64,000 nt of DNA from Asterella californica (lineage: Eukaryota; Streptophyta; Marchantiopsida; Marchantiales; Aytoniaceae), in assembly GCA_036924285.1 (NCBI GenBank), contig JAYKYS010000009.1, forward strand, positions 13,516,001 to 13,580,000. Direction: 5' to 3'. The first letter of the stretch is position 1. Every line of letters begins with the position of its first letter. The notes under the pieces are model-generated. The model saw only the letters and a program-made list of their open reading frames with translations, was not told the origin of the DNA and did no database searches. Positions 1 to 10,140 of the stretch are shown here, one piece after another. A program made the translations under genes and the position numbers.

Positions 1-1906
1 GATGCTAGGAAGACAGAGTTGTTCTTAGGGGCTCTGGATGAGTTCACAACAGATAGGCTTTGTTTCATGTTGGTTGATCGAGGGGCTGAAGGGGGAAGGG
101 GGAGTTACATCTGATTGGAGGAGAGTAGAAGAAGCAGTATCCACCCTTGCTAGACAACGTCGTGGTAGGATGGTACTGCAGCCAGAGACCTTGCCAGAGC
201 AGAGAGTAGCTCCTCATGTTCATGTAGCTCCTCCTGCAATACCTCAAGCACCTATTGTGATTCCTCAAGCACCTATAGTGGTTCCCCAAGTGGTTCCTCA
301 AGCGCCTGCAGTACCTATCCCAGCATAGAGAGGACCTAGACAGCAGCAGCGACCTGTTGAGAACCGAAATCAACATAACTTGATAGAAGAACTTACTCAA
401 TAGTTGAGAGATTTGAGGGTTGAGATGGCAGACTTGAGGAGAGATCAACGACCTGTTGCACCAGGTGCCCGACTTGTAGGAGGAACCTTTACCAGGAGAT
501 GTATTTGGTGCAATAGTCCAGATCATCTCAGAGGAGACTGTCAAGACTTGGCGGTTGCCTTGCGAGAGGGCGTAGTCAACTATCAAAACAACAGATTGTA
601 TCTAACCGCCACTGGGCAGCCTCTGAATACATATTTTGGAAGAGGAGGAATGAGGAGTTCTCTTCCAGCACTTACTGGTGTGAATACCACAGCAATGACT
701 GCGGGTTCTGCGGAGGCTGATGTATATACTAGGAGAGTTGAGGTGCGCTCTAATCCAACTATGGTTGAGCAGGCTGTTGAGGTTCTGGTTGAAATGATGA
801 AGAGAGGTGCTGAAAGCATTAGGAGAGCTACTGGATGGAGAGACCCAGTAGATGCAACTTCTATTCGAGCGTTTTTAGAGACGAGTGGTGAACAAGATGC
901 CATGATCGAAGACAAAAGAAGACGGGACGCTTCTGATTTAGATGCAAGAGTACCAGAGGACAGTGACCGTCGGAGGGTTACAAGGAGGAGAGCAGCGGAA
1001 CCATCACCATCTGTACCAGCTGGAAGATTTCCTGCTGCAGAGGATATACCTTCTACCTCTACAGCTCCACCACCTGCAGTAGATCCTATGGAAGGTGTGC
1101 AAGATTTGCCACAGGAGACTACTGCTACAGATAGAGTACGGGGGAAGAGGTTTACAGCGCAGGAGAAGGAGAAAGCTCCAGCTTACAAGTTAGCGGCAGA
1201 CATCGAAACAACAACAGACTTGCGTGCTGTTCTAGAGCAACGCATTTTGGATGCTAGAGTTGAGTTTACTCTTCGTGAAGTGCTTGGTATCGCAAAGAGA
1301 GAGTTTCATGAGTTGATAATAGACATCATGAAGAGAAAGAGACAGATATTGACTGAACAAGTAAGTAGTCAGATGGTTGGAGCAGTAGATGCTATTGGTA
1401 TTGATCAGTTCGGAGATGATAAGTATGAGGCATGGGTTGCTGGTCCAGTTGTTATTGAGAATGAAGATGAAGAGTTTGAAGAGGATAGGTCAGGCGCAGA
1501 CAGCGATTTCAAGGAAAAGCACTGGGCAAGAGCGACAACAGAGACGCAGGTTCGGCTTGGAGGACTTTCTGAACCAGTACTTGCACTTGTGGATCACGAG
1601 TCGGAGATCAACATCATTTCCAAGGAGGTGTATGAAAAGGGACAGTGACCAATCGAAAGGAATCATGGTTGGGTGCTTCGAGCTGCAAATAACCAAAAGG
1701 GTGAGTTATACGGAGCTTGTCCCAATATGCGTGTAAGGATTGGAGATGTAGAGGTTGATCAGCATTTCTTTGTACAGTCATCTGCCTCCTATCCTGTCAT
1801 ACTGGGTCAACCATACATCACCGCTGTTCGGATGGAGACAAAGGTGATGAACGATGGGTCTCATTATGCTAGAGTTCGGAGTCCTGATGACAAGTACTCA
1901 GTATAG
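1..1906 (+). pseudogene. gag: Gypsy A gag-protease, decayed
   Basis: Gag forms the particle and the aspartic protease processes it. Reading begins in frame 1 (about 1-100) and shifts to frame 2 near position 100. Frame 2 is then broken by TAG at 326-328, TAG at 401-403 and TGA at 1646-1648, with recognisable Gypsy sequence on both sides of each stop. From the ATG at 404, a CCHC zinc knuckle sits at residues 33-46 (Cys33, Cys36, His41, Cys46). The protease active-site region reads ALVDHESEINIIS, just before the TGA at 1646. The related families I know have Gly where this copy has Glu, which is a likely damaging change. The protease continues in the same frame to 1906. Confidence 0.85.
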
Positions 1907-2186
1907 TTTTTGACGGTTTGTTCAAGACATGAGCGGAACAGATAAACCCTTAGAGATTCTCAGACGAAGAGATGTAAAGTTTTTCGCAATCCACTCCTGT
2001 AGGGCGGGAAGACAGGGGTGTAGAACCTACTGTTGAGGTCCCGTCAGAGTTGGAAGCGAGACATGTACAAAGGTCTGGATACATGTGTGGTGTACAGAGT
2101 TGGCAGTCTGGATTGCTGATGTTTGAGGCAGATGGGTGGAGCCGATTTACAAGAGTTGAAGATATGAAGGAAAATACAAAAGATGG
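1907..2186 (+). other. Protease-RT linker of Gypsy A, frameshifted
   Basis: This is the spacer between protease and the open pol frame. From about 2113 to 2170 the peptide LMFEADGWSRFTRVEDM is readable in frame 1. It matches a similar peptide on the - strand at 11154-11400. The pol frame itself has a stop at 2157, so one frameshift lies between about 2165 and 2184. The true pol polyprotein probably began upstream. Confidence 0.6.
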
Positions 2187-5100
2187 ATGGTGAAACAGAT
2201 ATCAGTGTTGTGGCGTGTAGGAGTTCTATCTGAAGACGAAGTGGTTTCTGGTTTGTTTGAAGAGTTTATGTCTGTACAGTCAGTTGTTGGTTGGTTAGAC
2301 AATGTGAGTAGATTGATGGAGAGGAAAAATAGTGTGGCGGTGATCCCTATCCACTCTCGATGCATATATGAGGAGATTGCTACATATCTGCAGTTCTTTC
2401 CTCATCCGATGCAGAATAATGAAGGGAGAGGAGCAAGTTGTTGGTGTGCACTCCCTCAGGAAGCAGACGTCCATGCAAAGTACAAATCTGTACTGAGAAA
2501 GGTAAGACCGGTAGCAGCTCAACTACCTGCTAACTCTCAGCAGCAAGTACAGTTAGTGGGGACTGAGCCTATATTGCGTGATCATAGACGAGTAGGGCAC
2601 CAGTTTATTGAAGAGACATTGAAGGAGCTCCAGATAGGAGGGGGTGATTTCTTGACTGAGGTCGAGAAGACAGTGTTTGAACATATGATAGTGAAGCATG
2701 GTAAAGCATTCTCTTTTTCAGCAGAGGAGATAGGTTGTGTGGACCCAAAGGTTATAGCGCCTATGGTTATATTCACAATCCCTCATGTGCCTTGGGACCT
2801 GAAACCGATCCCAGTTCCTCGTGCTTTGTTGCCTAAACTCATCGAGTTGTTGAAGGAGAAGGTACAGATGGGGATACTTGAGCCGTCCATGGGGCCATAT
2901 TCTAGCAGATGGTTCACTGTACCCAAGAAGTCAGGAGCTTTGCGTTTTATTCAAGACCTACAGCCTGCGAATAACGTAACCATTTGTAACGTTGGGACGG
3001 GTCCTGTGATTGAAGAGGTAGCAGAGGCATTTGCAGAGAGAGCTATCTATTCAATAGGAGATCTATATTCTGGTTATGATCAGTTCCAGCTGGCTATGGA
3101 GAGTAAAGATTTAACTACTATGCGTACGCCCTTGGGATTGATGCGGATGTGTACTCTTCCACAAGGAGCGACGAACTCGGTGGCTCATATGCAGAATGCG
3201 ATGCATAAAGTACTAAGGGAGTTTGTACCTGATGTTACCATTCCATTTCTAGATGATATTCCTATAAAGGGTTGCGCGGTTGAAGACAAGGATGAAGCAG
3301 TACTTGCGAACGGATGTAGAAGGTTTGTTGCGGATCATATTAGGGATGTAGAACGTATCTTGACTCGTCTGGAGGAGGTACATCTCACCCTGTCAAGAGC
3401 TAAGTCCAAGTTTGGTGTGTCTGAGATTTTAGTGGTTGGACATCTGTGTGGCGCTTTTGGAAGGCGACCAAACCCCGAGAAGGTTGAAGCCATTGCAAGG
3501 ATGGCAGACTGTAGGAATATCACAGAGGTTCGACGCTTTCTAGGTGCTTGTGTATTTTATCGTTTATCCATTCCTCATTATGCTCATGTTGCTGAGCCTT
3601 TGTATGCATTATTGAGGAAGGGTAAGAGGTTTATATGGACCTTAGTCCATCGAGAAGCTATGAATAGGTTGAAGGAGGCTCTACAGTCTCCGCCTGTTTT
3701 GAGAAGAGTAGACTACGGATGTGAGAGACCTGTCATTGTCACAGTATATACTAGCCCAAAGGCAATTGGTTGGGCGATAGGTCAAGATGATGCAGATGGA
3801 TTGCGGCTTACCTCTAGGTTTGGAGCTAGGATCTTGACAGACAGGCAACGAGATTATCCTCAGGTGAAGCGTGAGTTGTGGGGAGCGGTGACAGCAATGA
3901 AGACAGATCGTGAGTTTCTGATTGGTGCTCATGTAGTCCTGGAAACGGATTGTCTACCTCTACTAGACATGATATCCAACTGTACCACGCCAGACATAGC
4001 AATGTTACGTTGGATTGCCTACATTAGAAGCTTGAATCCAGAGCTGAAGCATATAAAAGGAAAGGAGAATATAGTTGCAGATATGTTGTCGAGGGCTCGA
4101 TTTGTAGATGAGGATGTCATGATTTTAGAAGCTGAGGAAGAAGAGAGAAAGGATGCTCAGTGTCAGGTTAATCGACGAGCTACGAACTTGGGGCCTTTGA
4201 TGTTTAGAGAAGAGCTTTACACAGGTAGACTTCGTGACATAGGATATTATCTGAGCTTGTTGGAGAGGCAAGAGAGGTGGAGCAAGGTTGAGTTCAGAGA
4301 GATAAGGAAACAAGCTTACAACTATCTTCTGCATGATGGGTATCTTTGGAGACGACCACAGAGGAGAGATGGGATGTTCATACGAGTAGTGGACGATCAA
4401 GAGACTAAGCAGCAACTAATGAAGGAGTTCCATGATACCTTATGGGCCGGACATCGAGGGATTTGGGCTACCTACACCAAGTTGAAGGAGAGGTATTGGT
4501 GGAAAGGTCTGTATCAGGATGGGGTGAACTACGTCGGCTCCTGCTTGCATTGCCAATTCTATTCAAAGATGCGGTATAGGGATGGTCTCGTGCCAACTTA
4601 TCCGCCTTGCATTCACTTTCAGTGGGTTCTCGACTTAGTGGTGATGCCTCTGGGGTTATGGGGCATGCGATATTTGGTTCTGGCTCGTGAGGATCTCTCC
4701 AACTTCGTAGAAGGGCGAGCTTTGAGGACGAAGACCACAGAGGGGATATGTAAGTTTGTTCTTGAAGATATTATCTGCAGGTATGGGTCTGTAGGAAGGC
4801 TACGGGCAGATAGGGGAGAACTACGGGGTACAGAAGTGAAAGAGTTTTTTGCTCGATATGGTGTGAAGCTCAAGCTTACTACTGCGATGAATCTAGAGAG
4901 GATTGGCAAGAGCGAGCGAGGACATCCATCGATAGTTCAGGCTTTGGTGAAGGCGTGTGATGGTAAGCATAGAGAGTGGCCCAGGTTACTCCCTTTTGCT
5001 TTATGGGCGGATAGAACAACACATTGTTCTACTACAGGGTACATGCCTGTTGAGTTAATGTTAGGACAGAAACCAATGATGCCAGCAGAAGAAGACTTTC

Positions 5101-5600
5101 CTACCTGGGCTACCTTGCCATGGGAGGACAATATGGACCATGTGCAGCTTCTCTCACTACGAACCAGACAGCTAGAATGTAGAGAGGAGGATCTCGCTGA
5201 AGCACAGCGACGGCTGAAGGCGGCTCGACTAGGGAACAAGGAGAGGTTTGATAAGACTCATAGACTTCGACCAAAACTGATACAAGTTGGGGACTGGGTG
5301 TTGGTATACGATAGCACGTTGGAGAACCAACACTCTACAGTTCGAAAGTTTTCGAGAAGGTGGTTCGGTCCGTACCTTGTCTCTGATGTACATCAGAATG
5401 CTACTTATTCCTTGCAAGAGCTAGATGGCACGCCCTTAAGACTTCCAGTTGCTGAGAAACGAGTGAAGTTATTCAAGAAGAGAGGGGAGACTGTGGAGCT
5501 AGCTGAGTTCTTAGGTTCAGAGCAGACAAGAGCAAATGAAGACGTTTCTGAGGCGGTCGAGGAGAGCGAAGATGATTTGGAGGACCACGAGGGTCAATGA
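2187..5600 (+). CDS. pol: Gypsy A pol: reverse transcriptase, RNase H, integrase
   Basis: An open frame of 1137 residues copies element RNA into DNA and integrates it. RT occupies roughly residues 230-400, with the first catalytic Asp in GDLYSGYDQ (Asp292) and the FLDD box at 354-357. RNase H (about 515-640) has Tyr521 where the related copy at 54484 has Asp, so the first catalytic acid is lost. The integrase zinc region ends in SCLHC, and the catalytic triad is Asp816, Asp875 and Glu910 (34 residues between the last two). A GPY/F-type end domain (RRWFGPYLV) follows. The ATG at 2187 is only the first in this frame, and homology continues upstream in another frame. The frame has no internal stop, unlike gag. 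Confidence 0.93.
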   Translation: MVKQISVLWRVGVLSEDEVVSGLFEEFMSVQSVVGWLDNVSRLMERKNSVAVIPIHSRCIYEEIATYLQFFPHPMQNNEGRGASCWCALPQEADVHAKYKSVLRKVRPVAAQLPANSQQQVQLVGTEPILRDHRRVGHQFIEETLKELQIGGGDFLTEVEKTVFEHMIVKHGKAFSFSAEEIGCVDPKVIAPMVIFTIPHVPWDLKPIPVPRALLPKLIELLKEKVQMGILEPSMGPYSSRWFTVPKKSGALRFIQDLQPANNVTICNVGTGPVIEEVAEAFAERAIYSIGDLYSGYDQFQLAMESKDLTTMRTPLGLMRMCTLPQGATNSVAHMQNAMHKVLREFVPDVTIPFLDDIPIKGCAVEDKDEAVLANGCRRFVADHIRDVERILTRLEEVHLTLSRAKSKFGVSEILVVGHLCGAFGRRPNPEKVEAIARMADCRNITEVRRFLGACVFYRLSIPHYAHVAEPLYALLRKGKRFIWTLVHREAMNRLKEALQSPPVLRRVDYGCERPVIVTVYTSPKAIGWAIGQDDADGLRLTSRFGARILTDRQRDYPQVKRELWGAVTAMKTDREFLIGAHVVLETDCLPLLDMISNCTTPDIAMLRWIAYIRSLNPELKHIKGKENIVADMLSRARFVDEDVMILEAEEEERKDAQCQVNRRATNLGPLMFREELYTGRLRDIGYYLSLLERQERWSKVEFREIRKQAYNYLLHDGYLWRRPQRRDGMFIRVVDDQETKQQLMKEFHDTLWAGHRGIWATYTKLKERYWWKGLYQDGVNYVGSCLHCQFYSKMRYRDGLVPTYPPCIHFQWVLDLVVMPLGLWGMRYLVLAREDLSNFVEGRALRTKTTEGICKFVLEDIICRYGSVGRLRADRGELRGTEVKEFFARYGVKLKLTTAMNLERIGKSERGHPSIVQALVKACDGKHREWPRLLPFALWADRTTHCSTTGYMPVELMLGQKPMMPAEEDFPTWATLPWEDNMDHVQLLSLRTRQLECREEDLAEAQRRLKAARLGNKERFDKTHRLRPKLIQVGDWVLVYDSTLENQHSTVRKFSRRWFGPYLVSDVHQNATYSLQELDGTPLRLPVAEKRVKLFKKRGETVELAEFLGSEQTRANEDVSEAVEESEDDLEDHEGQ

Positions 5601-5630
5601 CGGATTGGCACATACTAGAGGATGTGCAGG

Positions 5631-5645
5631 TTTGGAGGGGGTGAA
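5631..5645 (+). promoter_or_regulatory. Polypurine tract of Gypsy A
   Basis: The purine run TGGAGGGGGTGAA lies immediately before the LTR start TGTCG at 5646 and about 30 bp after the pol stop. This is the expected place for the plus-strand primer. Gypsy B has an equivalent run before its LTR at 58266. Confidence 0.75.
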
Positions 5646-6133
5646 TGTCGTATTGTACATAGGTCTGTACAGTGAAAAGTAATGCAAAGAGATTTTTTTC
5701 TATATTGTGTACAGGAAGCTGCCCTGCAGCTTAACAAGCTAGGCAGGAGCTAAGCTGGGGCCATGCTTGACAAGCTGCCCCCTAGCTTGGGTTGGAATAT
5801 CACCCCTGAGGGAGTCGAAAGACATCAGAATGTAAAGCTCGACGAGGAGAGCAACCTCATGCTTCTAGTTTTGATAGAAAGTGTTTTAAGCAATAGTTAG
5901 TACGAGTTTTAGGCTGTGAAATATATGAAAGAGGGAAATCTGTTGATTCTGGCTCGAGACTCGAACTCAGAATCTGATAGCGTGGGTGTGTAGGTGTTCA
6001 TGAATACTATAGTTTTGACTCTTTATTCATTAAAACAGAGTTGTATAGAGAAGTTAGCACAGAAAAGGCTAGTAAAGACTTTACAGGAAGATTTCCTTAG
6101 TAAAGCATATGTACAGATTGTAAAACCTTTTTG

Positions 6134-6220
6134 AACGGAACCAAAGGCCATCCCAGTGATAGGGCGCCTGCCTAGGAGGGAAGTGGTCTCAAGATCAATC
6201 CCTCCTGGCCTCTGGTTCCT
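6134..6220 (+). repeat. tRNA-like (SINE head-like) sequence inside LTR A
   Basis: About 80 nt look like a tRNA gene: an A-box-like AGTGATAGGGCGCCTG at 6155-6170 and a B-box-like TCTCAAGATCAATCCC at 6187-6202. The flanks GAACCAAAGGCC and GGCCTCTGGTTC can pair as an acceptor-like stem. The same block is present in reverse at about 57063-57146 in the solo LTR, so it was part of the LTR before these copies diverged. I read it as a tRNA-derived SINE captured by the LTR. No poly-A tail or target duplication was identified. Confidence 0.5.
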
Positions 6221-6342
6221 ATTCTGGCATGTTGGCCTCCCGGATGGGAGTCTATGTTGGGTATGCAGCCATGTCCTGTATACCTAGGGGCGGGAGACCG
6301 GTATCTTCCTTAATCGTGGGCTTCCTGGCCTAAGCCTCCGCA

Positions 6343-6471
6343 TGCCATCTTGAATATACTATGGGAGATACCTGGTGCGCATATGGGGGGGCTGTAAGCC
6401 CTGTGGGGCAGCCTCATAAGTGTTAGGGCTTCGGCCTACATTGGATGGCTTGTAGTATATTCAAGATGGCA
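6343..6471. repeat. 19-bp inverted repeat within LTR A
   Basis: TGCCATCTTGAATATACTA at 6343-6361 is repeated as an exact reverse complement at 6453-6471. The second arm lies in a 40 bp segment (6444-6483) that is absent from the solo LTR A, where the flanks are contiguous near 56832. It looks like a template-switch insertion. Confidence 0.7.
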
Positions 6472-6840
6472 TCAAGAGCACATGAAACTTTTGCTAATTA
6501 GTTAAATAAGCATCGAGTAGGCTTGCGATGGAGAATGAGGTTATGTGAACCTTTATTAGTGTAGGGGTAGAGTTTGTGGAGACAACTGTGAAACTTGTAT
6601 TAAAAAGGGGTCAACTTTGTAAATAATGCTATGTACGCATAAGGACAGCAGAGGGGCAGCTTAAGCTAGGGCCCTGCTTGTGATAAGTGACTGCACTTAT
6701 AAGAACAGCAGGGGGGCAGCTTAAGCTGGGGCCTTAACTTTTAGGTTTAATACCTGCGGCGGCTGGAGATCGGGGGACACTTTTTCAAGGGATTTTTCTG
6801 AGAGAACTGAGGCGGAAGGAGGAAAAAGGAGCAGAATTAG

Positions 6841-7050
6841 GGATTGAGGAGAGGAGACGCTGAGAAGCTTGGAGGCTGAGTGGGGATCGATTTTTCTGAC
6901 AGAATTGAGTGGATTGAGGAGAGGAGACGCTGAGAAGCTTGGAGGCTGAGTTGGGATCGATTTTTCTGACAGAATTGAGTGGATTGAGGAGAGGAGACGC
7001 TGAGAAGCTTGGAGGCTGAGTGGGGATCGATTTTTCTGACAGAATTGAGT
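6841..7050 (+). repeat. Three tandem 70-bp repeats in LTR A
   Basis: GGATTGAGGAGAGGAGACGC begins near-identical units at 6841, 6911 and 6981, each 70 bp; one G/T difference between units is visible. The solo LTR at 55655-57631 holds a single, more diverged unit. The expansion is therefore local and recent. Confidence 0.93.
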
Positions 7051-7473
7051 GGAGTGAGCAGGGGAGATCGTGAGAGAGGCAGGAGAGTGTTTTGGAGACA
7101 AGAACCTCATATGTTACACAGTTTTAAGGTTTGGAAGGAGTAGAATTGAACGGACAGAGGTGGTTTATTGGAAGGAGATCGTTTTTGACAAGGCTTTGGT
7201 TGTCGTGAGACCAAATTCCTTGGAATTTTCAGCTGAGAAGGACTCAGGAGAGGAGGAGAGAGATATTTTCTTAAACAGTGAAGCAGTTGACACTGAAATA
7301 AAGCTATTTCTACTCCGGAGAGATCTATTTGTGTATCTGAGTGCGTGATTGAGTGTTTGTTTTGCAATTGGTGGGCACAAGAGGCTGTGTTTTGAGATGT
7401 CATCGTCTGCAGCAACCTGTTTTCCGTCTTGGTCATTTTCTTTCTTCGATCACAGTCAGGAGGTCCGTCCTCC

Positions 7474-8585
7474 TCAAGAAAGACTCTCGCCACGACACCG
7501 CTCAGATCTGCGAGAGGTAATCGATGCACTAGTCACCTCCCCTTGCAACTGATCTGACATAGACGCCAAGGTCTGGGACAAAGTATCTAGTGGATGTGGA
7601 AGATCCACATATCTGGATGAGTCAAACATACGCTGCAATAGCACACGCTCATCATGTGTAGAAACTACAATAGTTCCACTAGGCTGTGTTACGTGGACTC
7701 CAGCGTTAACAACAGCTCTATGTGCAACAGACTCTGATCTGGAATCAGTGACTTCTCCAGATCCTCCACTCAACGTACTACTCTGAGGTACTACAATGGA
7801 CTAACTCCTTGGTTCTACAGTAGGTACAAGGATGGCTACGACAGGTGCAAGTGCAAACCAAGACTGTAGCTCATCAAACACGACATCTCTACTGATATAG
7901 AACTGCTTGGACGAAGGATTGTAGCACCTATATCCTTTCGTATCAGAAGCATAACCAAGGAAGATACATCTATCTGCTTTCGTATCTAGTTTCTTACGTC
8001 TTTCATCAGGTATGTGCACATAACAGATACATCCGAAAACTTTAAAGAAAGAGTAATCAGGCTTACTGCCTGTGAAGACCTCCATCGGTGTCTTGCTGTG
8101 GACTGCCGCTGTAGACGTCCGGTTCATCAGGTACACCGCACATGAAACAGCTTCTACCCAGTAAGGTCTAGGCATGGTCTTCTCATTCAACATCGCACGA
8201 GCAGCTTCTGCTATGTGTCTATTCTTGCGCTCTGCAACCCCGTTCTGCTGCGGATTGTAACTGCAGGTCTTTTGGCGTCGAATGCCATGCTCACCAGATA
8301 TGCATCGAACTCTCCAGAAAGAAACTCGCCTCCTCCATCAGATCTCAGACAGAGGATAGATGCTCCAGACTATTTCTCCACCAACTTGCGGAAAGTCTGA
8401 AATGCTGACAATACTTCGGCAGAGGACTTGTTTCTCAACAAATAGATCCAAGTATAACGCGAATGATCATCAATGAACGACACGAAGTACTGGAAACCGG
8501 TCATACTTGGCTGAGAAGCAGTCCATACATCAGTGTGAACAAGCTCCAGAAGCTTGTTCGCTCTACTACCTGATCCCTTAAAGGG
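7474..8585 (-). pseudogene. Copia integrase and downstream linker, broken
   Basis: The - strand reading continues from the protease ORF past an in-frame TAG at 8586-8588. It shows integrase core motifs LVHTDVW (first Asp) and LRSDGGGEF (second Asp). A frameshift near 8280 leads into the frame of 7801-8193, with PYWVEAVSCAVYLMNRT and FKVFGCICYVHIP, both typical of the Copia integrase C-terminal half. A further frame change leads into 7474-7773, a Ser-rich linker that normally precedes RT. No RT follows, so the element is cut off here. The product is not functional. Confidence 0.85.
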
Positions 8586-9220
8586 CTATCTAGCTTGCTT
8601 GCCGAATTGACATGCTGCACAGACTCCAGTGGGCTCACTGGATTTGAATTTGGGCAGACCTGTAACCAGGTCAGAACTCGGAAGGCTTTTCAGCCTCTGA
8701 AAGTTCATGTGTCCAATTCGCTTGTGCCAGATGTCAATGTCAGACACTACTGGACCACTCTGTCCATACATGGCAGCCTGTAACTTAGGCGCAGATGCAT
8801 CTAGTTTAAACAGCCTACCACTCTTGATACCTCGAGCTATGACAGTGCCACTCGAATCTTCAATAAAGCATCCATCTTTATTGAAGCGCACTTGTAGACC
8901 CTGCTCTATCAACTGTCCTACAGATAGCAGGTTTCTAGTCAATGTGGATACATGTAAGACATTCCGTATACCAGTAAACGTTGAAGCAGGAATGTCAAGT
9001 GGAATGTTACCTTTGTGCTGGATCTTGTGCTTGGTGTCATCTCTTGTCACCATAAACTGTGGAGTCTCCACAGGCTCGAGTGAACTAAACCACTCCCGAT
9101 GGGAAGTCATGTGACTGGTGACGCCGGAGTCGATCACCCAGTCAGTCTGTGGCTCGAAAGCCGCATAACTCTGATGCGTAGTAATCAGCAACTGCTCCGA
9201 ATAGACATGCTCAGTGACTA
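8586..9220 (-). pseudogene. Copia protease and GAG-pre-integrase domain
   Basis: The open frame from 9191 to 8586 starts just after the inversion breakpoint. WVIDSGVTSHMTS is the Copia aspartic protease site (Asp-Ser-Gly at residues 21-23 from the ATG at 9191). The pre-integrase zinc region follows as IWHKRIGHMNF and CAACQFGKQAR, an H-x4-H and C-x2-C pair. The frame also reads upstream of the ATG to about 9220, so that ATG is not the natural start. The reading ends at a TAG that interrupts the integrase. Confidence 0.88.
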
Positions 9221-9823
9221 TTGCTGCAGCAGTTCAACACCGTGAAGAAGGGGTCGATGTGCATCAACGACTATGTGAACCATGTCAAGCAGCTTGCGGA
9301 TCAGCTATCTTTTGTCAAAGTCGAGATTGATCCCACTGTCTTGATCGGAGCCACATTGCAGGGACTGCCTGCAGAGTACAAACAGTTCATAACATCGATT
9401 TCGACCAGAGAACCTCTTCCGCGGTTTGATGAGCTTGTTCTTATGATGTTAGGAGAGGAGGTGCGCCTACTGGGGAGTTCTACTTCGACGGGTCAGCAAG
9501 AATCTGTCTATTTTGTAGGTTCTGGAGGATCTCGAGGTAGAGGTCGTGGCAAAGGTGCTGGACATGGACGGGGTCGCGGACAGCAACAGCAATCGCAGCA
9601 GCAGCAAAATCCGCAGAACCAGCAGAACCAGCAACAGTCTGGTTCTAACAACAATCAGAGAAGAGCGCCTGGTTCCTGCAACTACTGCAAGAAGCAAGGC
9701 CACAATGCGAATCAGTGCTACAAGAAGCAGAACGATCAGAGACAACAACACGACAACAACCCCCAACAAGGTAACAGCAATCAGCAAGGCTATGCCAGCT
9801 TCCGTAGCTCTGTTCCGGATTGA
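9221..9823 (+). pseudogene. gag: Copia gag C-terminal half, inverted
   Basis: Two hundred residues read on the + strand, opposite to the rest of the element. They begin MLQQFNTVKKGSM, the gag core, then have a Gly/Arg-rich stretch, a long Gln-rich stretch, and a CCHC knuckle (CNYCKKQGHNANQC). The missing gag N-terminal part is on the - strand immediately to the right (9824-10140), and protease is on the - strand immediately to the left. The segment is therefore a block of about 600 bp that flipped in place. It is open over its whole length, so the flip is recent relative to decay. Confidence 0.88.
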
Positions 9824-10140
9824 AACAGACGCGCGAGTGCATCCCAAGCTTTCTTGGGCATATCGCAATCCTGAATGTGACCGATCATCGATGCTGAGAC
9901 TGTCAGCGCGATGTAGTGAATAGCCTGGTATGAACGCTTCTTCCACTCCTTGAATTTCGGGTCAGAAATTGACACTTCAGGCGCTTTCTCCTCCTCAGTG
10001 ATAAGATTTCATAGATCTTGTCCCTGTAGGAAAGTCTTCATCCGGAACTTCCACACTTGGTAGTTGTTCTTGTCGAGCTTCTCTCCAGTAATCAAAGACA
10101 CGGACTCCGCCATAGCTGCAACGTCGAAATTGCGCTGTTC
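9824..10140 (-). pseudogene. gag: Copia gag N-terminal part
   Basis: The - strand reading includes AESVSLITGEKLDKNNYQVW (start near 10110, in a frame different from the long ORF there) and KAWDALARLFQ ending at about 9824. These are the N-terminal parts of Copia gag. A stop near 10013 and frame changes break it. At 9823 the sequence passes into the inverted half of the same gene. Confidence 0.7.

Larger units (their letters stand above)
1..7400 (+). mobile_element. Ty3/Gypsy retrotransposon, family A (5' end outside window)
   Basis: The order is gag, protease, RT, RNase H, integrase, polypurine tract and 3' LTR on the + strand, which is the Ty3/Gypsy order with integrase last. The 5' LTR and the start of gag lie outside the window. 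The 3' LTR starts at 5646. It can be recognised because its reverse complement recurs as a solo LTR at 55655-57631. Similarity between the two fades near 7340-7400, where Copia-derived sequence begins, so the 3' LTR is truncated. Gag and protease carry stops and frameshifts while pol is open, so the copy is probably inactive but not very old. Confidence 0.9.
5646..7400 (+). repeat. 3' LTR of Gypsy A, right end truncated
   Basis: It starts TGTCGTATTG directly after the polypurine tract. It matches, in reverse complement, the solo LTR at 55655-57631, including the GC-rich block with a tRNA-like head at 6134-6220 and the two copies of an AGGGGGCAGCTTAAGCT-type motif near 6650-6730. The full LTR should be near 1.98 kb. 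Detectable similarity stops around 7340-7400, before Copia sequence. It differs from the solo copy by a triplication (6841-7050) and a 40 bp inverted-duplicate insertion (6444-6483). Confidence 0.8.

Noticed and set aside
9467..9946. 159-residue Leu-rich - strand ORF
   Set aside because: It is the antisense shadow of the Gln-rich stretch of the inverted Copia gag.
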